From Pseudomonas abietaniphila (GTDB lineage Bacteria; Pseudomonadota; Gammaproteobacteria; Pseudomonadales; Pseudomonadaceae): a stretch of DNA of 64,000 nt. Positions 27,310-35,388 of the stretch are shown here, one piece after another. Position 1 is the first letter of the stretch. Every line of letters begins with the position of its first letter. Under the pieces are notes generated by a model, which saw only the letters and a program-made list of their open reading frames with translations, made no database searches and was not told where the DNA came from. Made by a program: the position numbers and the translations under genes. The DNA is taken from contig NZ_CP155619.1 of assembly GCF_039697315.1 (NCBI RefSeq), forward strand, positions 5,642,001 through 5,706,000. The letters are read 5' to 3'.

Positions 27310-27441
27310 GGTCGTACCCGAAGAAGCTGTCCGGATTGAGCATCCCGTCTGAGAGATTGACTCGCTGGCGGCTTACCTTCTCGAAAGGCTCTCTGGCGGC
27401 TGCCCATCCGGTAACTGGATTTTCAGCCCGTGTGCGTAGGA
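27310..27441 (-). pseudogene. Possible toxin 3'-end remnant before immunity copy 1
   Basis: On the minus strand, one frame reads open from a TAG near 27465 through this stretch, giving protein-like sequence (for example RAENPVTGWAAAREPF and SDGMLNPDSFFGYDHEP) that runs up to and over the ATG of the 102-aa gene in another frame. Toxin genes commonly end overlapping their immunity gene, so this looks like the C-terminal end of a lost toxin. No start or complete domain exists. It may be chance. Confidence 0.3.
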
Positions 27442-27795
27442 TTATATAGCTGTCCCTCTTCTAGTTCCTGGCCTCTCGATGAGCAGCTCATCCAGCTGTC
27501 TGCGTCGGCATCTGGTGACGAACGTCAGTGCGGCGTTGAGATCTTTTTCAAAAAGGTCAAACTTTGCGCGATCAATTTCGTAATACTCTTCATATTCGAT
27601 CATGTCATTTCTCACCGGAAATGCTATATAAAACTTTCCGGACGTTTCTTCTACTCCTAGTGAGAAGCGTTCCTCGCGGTTAAAGTAAGTGTCAGTAAAT
27701 TTCATAAGGCCCTCTACGGTATGGACTCGTTGTAAATCGATCCGAAATAAATTCGTCTCTGTGGAATATGTTGTATCCGTCGGCTGATAGGCCAT
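27442..27795 (-). CDS. Immunity-like protein (117 aa)
   Basis: A 117-residue acidic/aromatic protein (FNREERFSLGVEETSGKFYIAFPVRNDMIEYEEYYEID), ending in a basic CRRRQLDELLIERPGTRRGTAI tail. It has no signal peptide. I recall similar proteins beside Rhs-type toxins but cannot assign a named family. No partner toxin is encoded beside it. The ribosome site is weak. A second, protein-like frame overlaps its start (upstream to about 27985), perhaps the end of a former toxin. Confidence 0.6.
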   Translation of the reverse strand: MAYQPTDTTYSTETNLFRIDLQRVHTVEGLMKFTDTYFNREERFSLGVEETSGKFYIAFPVRNDMIEYEEYYEIDRAKFDLFEKDLNAALTFVTRCRRRQLDELLIERPGTRRGTAI

Positions 27796-28049
27796 AGAGA
27801 ATGTCCAAGTGGTAGGTCCCGCTCAGGATCGTCAGCTGGCACCTAGGGTGAAGACAATGGCTCTTCCCCCATGGATTAAGAGATCCATCAATAGTTCTTC
27901 CATCAATGAAGCATTCCTCCGACAGGGGAGTATCAATCTGACGAGGGGCGGGGTTTGCGCAATGAGTTTTGAGTACTTCAGACAGTGTTTAGCTCAATGC
28001 TCTCATTCTGCCCCCCGACCTGATGACCCCGCGCGGGTCGTTCAAATTA

Positions 28050-28592
28050 TTAAACATGATCAGGAACGTAGTCAGGGCCGTTAAGCTTGTCCCGAACGTG
28101 GTGTGCTGTACGCACCAGGGGACCCCACAAGCCTGCATTGCTGTTCCAGGGAGCACCCGCCCAGCGCTGGTCAGCGGTCAACTCAGCCCTGCGTTCAACC
28201 AGGCGCTGTTTGAGAGTAACTGAGACAGCACTCAAATCAAGGGTGGGCAGCGCTGCATATGGCCCGTCTGGTTGCGCTGCCTTTTTCGTGAGGCAATAGC
28301 AATAGTACCAGATCCAGCGTTGAGCCATATAGACTGCTCGATTTGGGTCTGGATAACTTTCCAGCAGTTTTACCAAGGCCCGGACAAACTCTGCTGGGAA
28401 TGAAGCGTCGCAGGCGTTGAATTGCGGCATGAACAACTGATCGAAAGCGACGACAACATTCTGAGGTTCGGCGTTGTCATCTTTGGTTTCGAGAAAATAA
28501 AAAGGCTCGCCTGCGAGGAATCTGTCGAATTCATCGTGATGCAACGCAAGCTCAAGTACGTTGGCAGTTTCCTTGTCCACGGGGTACTCCAT
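28050..28592 (-). CDS. Hypothetical immunity-like protein (180 aa)
   Basis: A 180-residue cytoplasmic protein (starts MEYPVDKETANVLELALHHDEF) with acidic N-terminal half and aromatic-rich centre (RAVYMAQRWIWYYCYCLTKKA). No family was recognised. It sits in the immunity-like array with 254 bp to the next gene. The start lacks a strong ribosome site. Orphan immunity is the favoured but unproven reading. Confidence 0.5.
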   Translation of the reverse strand: MEYPVDKETANVLELALHHDEFDRFLAGEPFYFLETKDDNAEPQNVVVAFDQLFMPQFNACDASFPAEFVRALVKLLESYPDPNRAVYMAQRWIWYYCYCLTKKAAQPDGPYAALPTLDLSAVSVTLKQRLVERRAELTADQRWAGAPWNSNAGLWGPLVRTAHHVRDKLNGPDYVPDHV

Positions 28593-29056
28593 TGTTGCGC
28601 TTGCTTTGCCTGAGGGAGGATGAGTTTATAAGGTAGTCATCAGCATACGAGTGTGTGTGTGCTTTAACCATACAATTTTTCTACCTGCCGACAGGCATCC
28701 CTGATGCGTCGCAGCACGCTCCCATCCACTGCTTGCGACCGCAGCGGAAGTGGCGGACACGCAGCTCTGATGTCGAGCGTGAGAGCAATCGCTTCTCCGC
28801 GAGTAATCGAGAGGCATGGCGTATCAAACTGACTATTCGAGGACGCTAGTGTGGTCGGTGAATGTTTTTTCCATTTCGCTGCCTTAAGAATGCAGAGCGA
28901 AGCGACCTATTAAGTGCGATTTAATGCTGCGCCAGTAAACGCGTTCTTTATCATCATCTCGCTAGTGGTACATCGTTGTTTTGTCGGAGATTTTAGAGTA
29001 ATTGAGCAAGTCTCAATGTTTATGACGTGGCGTAAAAAAGAGAAGCTTAAAATAAT
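28593..29056. other. Gene-free gap in the immunity island
   Basis: About 460 bp that is AT-richer than its surroundings, with a short GT repeat near 28653 and a small inverted repeat around 28876-28904 (TTCGCT paired with AGCGAA). Short reading frames on both strands show no protein-like character. Nothing else could be supported. Confidence 0.5.
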
Positions 29057-29560
29057 TTAAAAGTCCAAATCGATTTTTTTTATTTTTTTGCTTTTTGCCA
29101 GCGCTCCGATGTCAGTTGCCTCGTCGGCACTAAGTTCTTTAAAAAAAATATCGAGGCAAGGGGCCAATAAAAACGTATCGATTTCACCATCGGTTGCATC
29201 ATGCACCCAGTAGTAGACCTCACCCGTTAAGCAGCTGATACAGAATTGATCGCCTGTTGGTGATTCGCCGAACGTATAAGTATTGTTAGGTATCCTGCCC
29301 GAATACATCTGGTTGCGATAGTGTATGTTGTTTTCATTAGTGGTGTTTCCGTAAATAATATCAAGATAATAAGTATTTGCACCTATCCGTATCTTGGCGC
29401 CCCGAGTAAACATAATGCCTTCAATAAAATCGGCTGCTAGATCAATTAATATTTTGTTTGGGGTACAGCCCGCAGGGAAAAAATTGTGATTCAGGCGCGG
29501 TGTCGACGCTGTGCGTTGGGCTCCCAGCTTAATAATTATGCTTTTACTGATTTCTTTCAT
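29057..29560 (-). CDS. SMI1/KNR4 (SUKH)-like immunity protein
   Basis: A 167-residue AT-rich gene. The protein has the SUKH pattern: a strand/loop giving GESPTGDQFCISCLTGEVYYWVHD, corresponding to the family's 'G..G..I.......G.VY.WDH' core, and a later acidic helix (LDIFFKELSADEATDIG). SUKH proteins are common immunity factors for nuclease and other polymorphic toxins. The low GC content compared with neighbouring genes suggests recent acquisition. A GAGAGC ribosome site lies 5 bp before the ATG. No matching toxin is adjacent. Confidence 0.7.
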   Translation of the reverse strand: MKEISKSIIIKLGAQRTASTPRLNHNFFPAGCTPNKILIDLAADFIEGIMFTRGAKIRIGANTYYLDIIYGNTTNENNIHYRNQMYSGRIPNNTYTFGESPTGDQFCISCLTGEVYYWVHDATDGEIDTFLLAPCLDIFFKELSADEATDIGALAKSKKIKKIDLDF

Positions 29561-29712
29561 TTTGCTCTCAACTCAGACCCTGATCCGATGTGTGGATGTT
29601 GCCATTGAGACTGGATGGTATCAGCTGAATTGTTCTGCTATCAAGGCGATGCGGCGTCAGAGAGAACTGCCAGAGTAACTACATTCGGACGTTCGGGTGT
29701 CTAGCGTTACTT

Positions 29713-29829
29713 TTATTTCTGATTCTTGGCTTCTTTTGTCATTTCTTTCATCATTTTATATGATTCTGAGCCACGGACTCCGATAGCTGCCAATGCAAGC
29801 AGGAGTCGGTTCAGGAGGGGGTGGGCCAT
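29713..29829 (-). CDS. Small hydrophobic/basic protein (38 aa)
   Basis: A 38-residue frame with an AAGGGA ribosome site 8 bp before its ATG. The sequence starts MAHPLLNRLLLALAAIGVRG (a short hydrophobic helix) and ends with a Met/Lys-rich charged tail (SYKMMKEMTKEAKNQK). The good ribosome site, start and organised helix-tail layout suggest a real small membrane-associated protein. Function unknown. Confidence 0.5.
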   Translation of the reverse strand: MAHPLLNRLLLALAAIGVRGSESYKMMKEMTKEAKNQK

Positions 29830-29870
29830 ATTGACATCCCTTGTCGGTGTTTTAGTTGGGTTTCGCTGAC

Positions 29871-30179
29871 CTAGTTATCCTGAGACCTGAATTCACGCAT
29901 CCATTTCAGAGCTGGCGTCTCACCTCCCGTGAGCTCAATGCAAAAAGTTGCAAACGCCTGCTCTAACTGTTCGTACGCCTGAAGCCCTCTTTCGCTGAAC
30001 CAGTATCGTCCTGGAATCTGTCCCCACTCCCAAGGCGTGGTGATTACCCCATCCTTAACAAGCTTCAGCAACGGCTTCAAATCAGCGTACAGTGCTGACG
30101 CTTCGACGTCTTTTTGTGAAAATTCAATGAGTGTTTCTTCTAATTTTCCTGCAGATATCTGAAGATCTTCGGTGTTCAT
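29871..30179 (-). CDS. Immunity-like protein, 102-aa family copy 2
   Basis: A 102-residue paralog of the protein at 27001-27309, with the same length and conserved IPGRYWFSERGLQAYEQLEQ and ATFCIELTGGETPAL blocks. It lies immediately downstream of a broken Tse6-like gene whose last 20 codons remain just before its ATG, so it was probably the immunity gene of that toxin. A GGAA site is 7 bp before the start. Confidence 0.62.
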   Translation of the reverse strand: MNTEDLQISAGKLEETLIEFSQKDVEASALYADLKPLLKLVKDGVITTPWEWGQIPGRYWFSERGLQAYEQLEQAFATFCIELTGGETPALKWMREFRSQDN

Positions 30180-30181
30180 TA

Positions 30182-30715
30182 TTAGTTTCCAATGCTGTCA
30201 ATATTTTTCGCTGGCGACCAATAGCTTCTGTTTGGAATCATATATTACATGGCGCCGCCGGTTCGTTCCTGGATAACCGCTGCCGAGCCGCCAGTAGGGT
30301 CAAGTCCCACAGGCTTGACGCCGTTTTCGGCATTCCATGCGGTGGCAAGACCCTCCTGCAACGTGGACAGGCAAGCCGGGAGGCCTTCGTAGAAATATTC
30401 GGCGATGGCCGCCAGTCCTAAGCCCATGAGGATCAGGTTGCCGACTTGCAAGCGAATACCGCTGCCGACCATGGCACCAGGAAGTGCGCCTGCACCGTGA
30501 GCGAGAAAGCCCACAGCGCCGCCCATTGCACCACCCACGGCCACGCTCCCCCCAGAATCATCATTTCCTGAACCAGTTTGAGCAACGCCGGCCAATGTCC
30601 GCGATGTTGATCGAGGTCTATTCGCGGGAGAGGTCCATTTGCGTCACCGGGTGAAAGAGACCCATTGCGTACACGACGTTATCGATCCGGTTGGATGGCT
30701 GATGAGTCGGACATT
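30182..30715 (-). pseudogene. Broken Tse6-like/DUF6861-type toxin N-terminal region
   Basis: The minus strand carries clear similarity to residues 60-220 of the intact toxin at 33208-34659: RIDNVVYAMG, SINIADI, ALLKLVQEMMILGG, the glycine-rich membrane segment, and AEYFYEGLPACLSTLQEGLATAWNAENGVKPVGLDPTGGS. It is broken by an in-frame TAG after DLSRE, a frame change before ALLKLV, and loss of one G in a G-run at the ILGG/SVAV joint. After QERTGGAM a TAA is followed in the same frame by a 19-20 codon tail ending just before the next ATG. The toxin domain is deleted. Confidence 0.8.
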
Positions 30716-30811
30716 CATTTCGAAAGCACTTAAAAAAATTAGCTATGTAGTGTGATAACTGTATCTTTTGCTTTTGTCGGTTTTCCATATAGAGCAGGGA
30801 CTCAACGTCCG

Positions 30812-31879
30812 TTAACTTTGGTAGAACCGGTCTATTTCAGGAGCGCGCTCATGCAGTTGGCGGGCAAGTTCTTGTATATGCTCGGACCATGCAACGTTTT
30901 CAACCCATTCTTCGGGCATTCCAGAGACGCCATACAGCGCTCCCGCCAGTTGGCCTGCGACCGCCGCGACGCTGTCAGCATCATCGGCCAGATTGGCAGC
31001 CAGCAGCACTGCATCTTTGAAATTATCGGTATTCCAGACGGCCCATAGCGCAGCTTCCAACGTATCGATGACATAACCTGAAGAGCGGATCTGATCGCGG
31101 TGTTTTTGTTTGTACTCGCCAGCGTTGATGATCGTCGCCCGAGCCTGTAGTGGCCGAACCATCGGCGTACACATTTCTATTTTGTCTGCACCGTTGAGCG
31201 CCAGATGCAATTGAGCGCTGAGAAGCTCACAGCAGCTCAATGCTTCCGGCGCTCGGTGAGTGGCCCGGCTTTGGGTCTGAGCATCTCTCCATGTGGAGGA
31301 CAGCAAGTGGCGTCTGAAAATAGCAGTGGGCGCCAATCTGATAATCGAGCCATTTCCCGCCGTATCAGGGTCAATGTTGCCGATCCAGTCCAACCTTTGC
31401 TTAAGCCATCCATCCAGCGCCGCGCGCGTCGCATTGCCAATATCGAAACAGACGCCATTCACGCTGTTTTCCCCGTGCTTGTACCACTTACACAACCTGT
31501 CCAGATAGTCAGCTGTGTCGAACTTCTGATGCGCCAGATAGGTTTCTGCTAAGCAGAGCGCCATACTCGTGTCGTCCGTCCATTCCCCCGGTTTCAAATT
31601 AAACGGACCACCGCCAAGCATGTCGTTAATATGGTTTGCATCGCGTGGTAAAAATTCGAGGGTGGTGCCTACCGCATCGCCTATAGCCAGACCCAATAGA
31701 GCACCTTTGGCTCTGTCTAGAGACTGAGCATCAGTAAGAGAGGACGGACGAGACTTTTGCCACTCGGGCTCCACATAGCCTCTACTCACCGTTTCGCGTG
31801 GCGAAGCTGTCGGGAGCAAGTGGTTGTATCGGTAAGCGTATTCGGTAACGATCAGCGTCGAGCTGTGCAAGTCAATCAT
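30812..31879 (-). CDS. ADP-ribosylglycohydrolase (DraG-like), probable immunity to an ADP-ribosyltransferase toxin
   Basis: A 355-residue ADP-ribosylglycohydrolase. The family's metal-binding motifs are present: GLAIGDAVG near residue 65, WTDDTSMAL near 97, NGSIIRLAP, and the C-terminal [20 protein letters not shown]. It has an N-terminal extension of about 57 residues before the catalytic core, recalling Tri1, the immunity enzyme of the Serratia T6SS toxin Tre1, whose extension blocks the toxin. Its start overlaps the end of an ADP-ribosyltransferase remnant by 4 bp. It can probably remove ADP-ribose from arginine and so protect against related toxins in general. Confidence 0.85.
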   Translation of the reverse strand: MIDLHSSTLIVTEYAYRYNHLLPTASPRETVSRGYVEPEWQKSRPSSLTDAQSLDRAKGALLGLAIGDAVGTTLEFLPRDANHINDMLGGGPFNLKPGEWTDDTSMALCLAETYLAHQKFDTADYLDRLCKWYKHGENSVNGVCFDIGNATRAALDGWLKQRLDWIGNIDPDTAGNGSIIRLAPTAIFRRHLLSSTWRDAQTQSRATHRAPEALSCCELLSAQLHLALNGADKIEMCTPMVRPLQARATIINAGEYKQKHRDQIRSSGYVIDTLEAALWAVWNTDNFKDAVLLAANLADDADSVAAVAGQLAGALYGVSGMPEEWVENVAWSEHIQELARQLHERAPEIDRFYQS

Positions 31880-32313
31880 GGAATTTCTTCCAGTAGGAGA
31901 TGGGTCGTGGAGCCAGATTCAATCCGGTTCAATACTTTGAAAGTCGTTCCGGGTGTGTACAATACTTCAGCCTCAGGAAGATGCGTAAGAAAGCTGATAT
32001 CTTTGCCAGATACTCCGCGCACGACCATCTGTGTGTTGCCTTTAAATGGCGTTGTCGCTGATGAGCTAAAGAATGCCCTGTCCGCTTCCGTTGCTACCAT
32101 GTGCATTCGGTCCAATACTGCTACTGCTTTTGGCAAATCGGGCCCGCGGTACGTTTCAAAACCGTTAAACCGCGGCAACCGTGCCGGCCCCTCTATTGCA
32201 TGATGAGCAAAAGCTTCTATCTAAGGAGTGATCGTACCCGCGCGCACATTAAACTCCTTGTAAAAATCATTAGTAGAGTAGCCATACAGCGCGCCTATTT
32301 GCAGAAATGCGTG
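31876..32313 (-). pseudogene. ADP-ribosyltransferase toxin domain, truncated with in-frame amber
   Basis: The minus strand reads as the catalytic domain of an arginine-type ADP-ribosyltransferase: a YGYSTNDFYKEFNVRAGTITP segment region, then RLPRFNGFETYRG (the Arg of the R-S-E triad), FFSSSAT (the S-T-S strand), and EAEVLYTPGTTFKVL (ExE motif). An in-frame TAG at 32221-32223 interrupts it, and no delivery domain is encoded upstream. A 100-codon frame from TTG 32178 still contains the R, S and E motifs. It overlaps the ADP-ribosylglycohydrolase gene by ATGA, as a toxin-immunity pair would. Confidence 0.75.
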
Positions 32314-32397
32314 TCATCTCCGTAATTGTTGGAATGGTATCTGTCAGCTCAGAGGTTCTGACATGGTCAATTCCTTTTTATCGCGATGAATCGCCGA

Positions 32398-32739
32398 TTA
32401 CATTTTTGGGCAAGTCTCCGGGCCGAAGGTTATCTCGGTAATCGGCTCGGCCTGGGTGCTGGAGTAGCTGTAGGTGATCGTGTTCCCAAGCTCAAGCAAG
32501 AGTAGATAGGCCGTCTGGCTGCACAGCGCTTTCTGGATCTGCTGAGTCAGGTAGCTCTCGAAGTACCCCCGCTCGCCAGGGCGATTCTCAAAGCCATAAA
32601 GCGTGATGTTATAGAGCACGTTGTGATTGGCGTAGCTGATGTTGTCGATCCGGGTTATCGGGTCGAGCATGATGGGGACTTGTTTCTGTTGCTCGGCGAT
32701 AACGCTCTTCAGCGCTTGCTCACTGTCTTGAGCGTACAT
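32398..32739 (-). CDS. Hypothetical exported protein, start disrupted
   Basis: A 113-residue reading frame from ATG 32739 (MYAQDSEQALKSVIAEQQKQ). The codons just upstream in this frame read LALTAAIFCNTPMYA/QD, a good signal-peptide core and cleavage site, but a TAG precedes them. The expected n-region MNPLRPSLG lies at ATG 32804 in another frame, so a one-base frameshift near 32780 probably broke the signal peptide. Two cysteines in the mature part could form a disulphide. Family unknown. It lies between the ART remnant and the Tsi6-like gene. Confidence 0.5.
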   Translation of the reverse strand: MYAQDSEQALKSVIAEQQKQVPIMLDPITRIDNISYANHNVLYNITLYGFENRPGERGYFESYLTQQIQKALCSQTAYLLLLELGNTITYSYSSTQAEPITEITFGPETCPKM

Positions 32740-32914
32740 AGGTGTGTTGCAGAAAATGGCTGCGGTAAGGGCAAGCGTCCAAGGCTAGGTCGGAGCGGGT
32801 TCATATCAACGTTCCTTGTCGTCAGTTGCACACGCGTCGATTCACGCGTGCGTCCTAAGGTTCTGTGGCGCAAACGAGTGCGCTCAAAACCCATGCTTTC
32901 GCAACGCCAAAGGC

Positions 32915-33211
32915 TCAGTCCGGCAGTTTTATCTTCAGCCCACGACCAGACTGTATCGCGACGTAGTAAGCATCCTTGAGGGCCCGTGCGAGATCGGGGT
33001 CTTCCTCTTCAAACTCCTTGGATGCAATGGCGCCGATGCTGAGCTGGTGGAGTTTGGATTTATCTTTCTCAACGCCTTCGAATACCGCCTTCACGTACTC
33101 CAGCTGTCGCAGGAGCATGTCATAGACAGGAAACTGCGGGCACCCGTTGCGACGGTCAATGGTTATGGCGATCGCTTTTTCGACATAGCCGAGTGGTGTG
33201 GTTGGATTCAT
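32915..33211 (-). CDS. Tsi6-like immunity protein
   Basis: A 98-residue helical protein closely following the Tsi6 pattern: YVEKAIAITIDR, LLRQLEYVKAV, and the C-terminal ASKEFEEEDPDLARALKDAYYVAIQSGRGLKIKLPD. In P. aeruginosa, Tsi6 binds and blocks the NAD(P)+-degrading toxin Tse6. Its ATG overlaps the stop of the adjacent Tse6-like toxin gene, as expected for a cognate pair. Cytoplasmic. Confidence 0.85.
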   Translation of the reverse strand: MNPTTPLGYVEKAIAITIDRRNGCPQFPVYDMLLRQLEYVKAVFEGVEKDKSKLHQLSIGAIASKEFEEEDPDLARALKDAYYVAIQSGRGLKIKLPD

Positions 33212-34659
33212 GGTGTTCCTGGGCTGATCAATTTGAAGAGTTCTTTCTGTCCGGTCGTCATCTGCCGAGCGCCCCCTATTGCATCAAACGGCTGCGACGG
33301 AACGGACCAGGTATCAAGCACTGGCGCTGATGTGCTTCGCAGTAGCGTAACTTTCTCTGTGCTCTGATAAACATTCACGATTTTGGGTACAACGATGTCA
33401 GTTTTGTAAATCTGCCCGAGAGGGTTGATACCCAGTTGCGAAGGAATGATATCCGGAGTCGGAGAATACCACATACCCTGACGACCTCCGGGTACCTGAT
33501 ACTGCCAGAGCGTTTTGCCGCGATTGATGGTCTCGACGCTAACGGGTTTGGTGAAGTCCAATCCGTTCATGTAACCCTCGTAGTCTTTGGCCGCGTAGCC
33601 TTGGGACTCGAAGAAATTCACCGCGGTCTCTCTATTTCCCCGGATGTTTATATCCTGTATCAGATCGCCTGTCCGCCCAAACTTCTTGTTCAGATAATCG
33701 CGACGTGACACAGCAGGCTCAACGACTTCCTCAATGGGATTGACTGCCGGCTTGCTTGGCAGGAGATCATGTACGACCTCACGCTCAACCTTCTTCAGCG
33801 GCGCCACATCCTTCACCTGCAACTCCGGCTCAGCCAGAATCCTGCTCTGATTCTTACCCAGCCAGCTCGCAAACTCCTTGTTTGAAATACTCGCCTGAAG
33901 CGTGGCACTGCGCGTCGCAATGCTCTCCATGCTGTTCATCACGCCGGCCTTCATCTGCCCGCGCGTCAAATAGGTCACGATGGCCGTGAGCAGCAACAGA
34001 ACCAATTGCTCCTGCCCGCGAGCGAGCTGTCTGGCAGCGCGTTCGGTACGTTCCTGGATCTGCGCTGAAGAGCCGCCAGTTGGATCAAGCCCTGCCGGTT
34101 TGAGTCCGTCTTCGGCATACCAGGCCGTTGCCAGACCTTCCTGCAGAGTGGACAAACAGGCTGGTAGCCCTTTGTAAAAGTATTCCGCGATTGCCGACAG
34201 GCCCAGCGCCATCAGGATCAGGTTGCCAACTTGCAAACCGATGCCAGCACCTGCCACTGCTCCCGGGGCAGCTCCGATCCCGAATGCCAGAGAGCCAGCA
34301 GCGCCGCCAACGGCACCACCCACCGCAACGCTCCCACCCAAAATCATCACCACTTCCTGCACCAGCTTGAGCAATACCGGCAGGATTTCCTTGATGTTGA
34401 TCGACGCCCACTTGCGGGTAAGATCAGACTGCATGATCGGGTAGGAGAGGGCCATCGCCTGCCGGACATTGTCGATCCGGTGGCCACCCATCGCGCCATA
34501 CGCCTGGTTCGCGCCATTGCTGACCCGGCGGGTGAAACCGTCCCAGCCGTCATGAGCGCTCTGCAAACCCTGGCTGACGCTCTGGTTCAGTTCGCTGAAT
34601 TTATGGTCCAGGTTTCGTTCGATGTCGTCCCAGCTGGGGACGTGGGCTAAAAGGTCCAT
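33208..34659 (-). CDS. Tse6-like NAD(P)+ glycohydrolase effector with DUF6861-type N-terminus
   Basis: A 483-residue T6SS effector. The N-terminal 60 residues are helical (DDIERNLDHKFSELNQSVSQGL), followed by a glycine/alanine-rich hydrophobic segment (about residues 105-160) of a type that crosses or inserts in membranes, a second hydrophobic stretch near 225-240, and a linker. The C-terminal 150 residues (starting RRDYLNKKFGRTGDLIQDIN, with GMWYSPTPDIIPSQLGI) match the Tse6/Ntox46 fold as I know it, which hydrolyses NAD+ and NADP+. Unlike PA0093 Tse6 no PAAR domain is present, so loading must use another spike or Eag partner. The immunity gene overlaps its stop. Confidence 0.82.
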   Translation of the reverse strand: MDLLAHVPSWDDIERNLDHKFSELNQSVSQGLQSAHDGWDGFTRRVSNGANQAYGAMGGHRIDNVRQAMALSYPIMQSDLTRKWASINIKEILPVLLKLVQEVVMILGGSVAVGGAVGGAAGSLAFGIGAAPGAVAGAGIGLQVGNLILMALGLSAIAEYFYKGLPACLSTLQEGLATAWYAEDGLKPAGLDPTGGSSAQIQERTERAARQLARGQEQLVLLLLTAIVTYLTRGQMKAGVMNSMESIATRSATLQASISNKEFASWLGKNQSRILAEPELQVKDVAPLKKVEREVVHDLLPSKPAVNPIEEVVEPAVSRRDYLNKKFGRTGDLIQDINIRGNRETAVNFFESQGYAAKDYEGYMNGLDFTKPVSVETINRGKTLWQYQVPGGRQGMWYSPTPDIIPSQLGINPLGQIYKTDIVVPKIVNVYQSTEKVTLLRSTSAPVLDTWSVPSQPFDAIGGARQMTTGQKELFKLISPGTP

Positions 34660-35388
34660 TTACACATCACTGTCCTTGAGTGAAAGCCGCTTGCCAGATA
34701 TCGGCCATTAAGTTGCGATGTTCGATATCACCGAGCCACTAGTGGCAGGTAAGACCATCACTTGCGCATTAAATTTCAGAATGGGCTGCATTTTTCTCAT
34801 CTACGTTACACTCGGCAATGATGTCATATGAATATCAACTTCCACTGATATACCCATAACCCACTGTCACACTTCAATTTAGTCGTTACCAAGGCTGCTG
34901 ATTTTTCTCCGAATATTGCGGGAAGAGTGAACCCGAACACTGCGCATCACTTCGCAAAAAGCGGTTTTTGGGTTGACACGACGCAGCCCGCAGGTGTCTC
35001 CTTCCTCGCTTTCGAGCATCTGTAACATTTTTGAGACTGTGCTCCGATTCTCAATTTTGATGCACTGGTGGCACTTTCGTATTGTTTGGCGGTCGCATTG
35101 TCCAGCCGTGGCAATGCGCGCGCTCGTCGAACGACTTGAGCAGTCGCCTGGCAATGCAAACTGATCGCGCAGTGCACGTGTATTGGTCGGCGCATGAATA
35201 AACGCAGCGGTGGTCAGTGTCTTACACAGCGCTCGGAGCAGTGCTACGGGTGTTAGTGCGTTCGAGTGTCGATGCGCACTGGATTAATCAGTGATAGTGC
35301 GACGGGATAGCTGTTCCCCGGTTGCTCGTAACCTGTTGTTGCCGAGCATGGCGGTAGCGTTGTTCCCCATGCCTCCAAGGAGATACAC
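34660..35388. promoter_or_regulatory. Divergent intergenic region between Tse6-like gene and vgrG
   Basis: About 730 bp with no supportable gene. It holds the promoters of the minus-strand toxin gene and the plus-strand vgrG operon. Visible structures are a perfect 12-bp palindrome GCCACTAGTGGC at 34735-34746 and an inverted repeat ATATCA-N8-TGATAT at 34832-34851. Short frames at 34879-35195 on the minus strand look random. Confidence 0.5.

Noticed and set aside
28655..28849. 64-codon plus-strand frame in the immunity island
   Set aside because: No ribosome site and no protein-like pattern; an opposite-strand frame over the same bases is equally open.
34879..35195. Overlapping short minus-strand frames between the Tse6-like gene and vgrG
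   Set aside because: No ribosome site, composition looks random, and two frames are equally open.
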